A program made the translations under genes and the position numbers. A stretch of DNA of 13,898 nucleotides. Origin: JBEKTY01 sp049515555 (GTDB taxonomy: Bacteria; Planctomycetota; Planctomycetia; Pirellulales; Thermoguttaceae). Below are positions 13,782 through 13,898 of the stretch, piece by piece. The stretch spans positions 1-13,898 of the forward strand of contig JBEKTY010000191.1 of the NCBI GenBank assembly GCA_049515555.1, given 5' to 3'. The notes under the pieces are model-generated. The model did no database searches. It worked only from the letters and a program-made list of their open reading frames with translations, and was not told the DNA's origin. Every line of letters begins with the position of its first letter. Positions within the stretch are counted from its first letter, which is position 1.

Positions 13782-13898
13782 GTCGCGGTAGGGACCGCCC
13801 TTGCGGGCGGCCCCCCGCACAGATCCGTACGTGAAGCACTACCTCATACGGCTCTTACCTCGGGTAATGACGATCAGCAACGCGGCGAGAGGTTCGCT
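13782..13898 (-). mobile_element. 3' end of a group II intron (domains V and VI), partial
   Basis: Read on the minus strand, 13854-13822 begins GAGCCGTATGAGG and ends CACGTACGGATC, the form of the catalytic domain V hairpin. Next comes a GC-rich hairpin (GCCGCCC/GGGCGGT) of domain VI type and then CCCTACCGCGAC, with a candidate branch-point A eight bases from the end, giving a 3' splice boundary near 13782. The reverse transcriptase gene would lie beyond 13898 and is not visible. Two details differ from the usual domain V: the G of the AGC triad faces A instead of U, and the terminal loop is not GNRA. Confidence 0.65.

Overview
The window comes from a high-GC bacterium, most likely a planctomycete of the Pirellulales type. 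This is inferred from gene content (a secreted ThuA-domain protein, a degenerate transglutaminase-like TPR lipoprotein, a FliL-like orphan, metal-type KdsA), from start sites that mostly lack Shine-Dalgarno sequences, and from intergenic spaces packed with short tandem repeats and palindromes. No rRNA or tRNA gene and no CRISPR array was seen.

Layout. 1-2042: PIG-L deacetylase and secreted ThuA-domain gene on +, ending in repeats that separate them from the convergent next block. 2043-4036: RluA-family pseudouridine synthase and a membrane-anchored TPR protein on -. 4037-4412: divergent spacer with a good promoter for the TPR gene and three tandem arrays in front of yhaM. 4413-5411: YhaM-like OB-fold/HD nuclease on +. 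5412-5660: convergent spacer with a terminator-like hairpin and a perfect 24-bp palindrome. 5661-8151: translation block rpmE-prfA-prmC on -, in which PrmC would methylate the GGQ of PrfA, broken by a 259-bp spacer of G-rich arrays. 8243-9026: two small AT-richer genes of unknown function, coupled and probably acquired. 9107-11167: large lipoprotein on -. 11154-11273: MITE-like palindrome. 11329-12159: kdsA on -. 12160-12973: more than 800 bp without a convincing gene, holding several repeats and a structured-RNA-like element. 12974-13555: FliL-like membrane protein on +. 13588-13668: palindrome cluster. 13782-13898: 3' end of a group II intron on -, running off the window.

The genes are mostly housekeeping: rRNA modification, translation termination, RNA turnover and Kdo/LPS precursor synthesis. 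The most unusual content is intergenic. Almost every spacer carries its own array of 7- or 8-bp units, each with a different unit sequence, resembling the STRR repeats known from cyanobacteria. Some arrays supply coding sequence, stop codons or start-site context to neighbouring genes. No complete new defence or biosynthetic system was found. The best leads are these arrays, the folded element at 12611-12705, and the two-gene cassette at 8243-9026.
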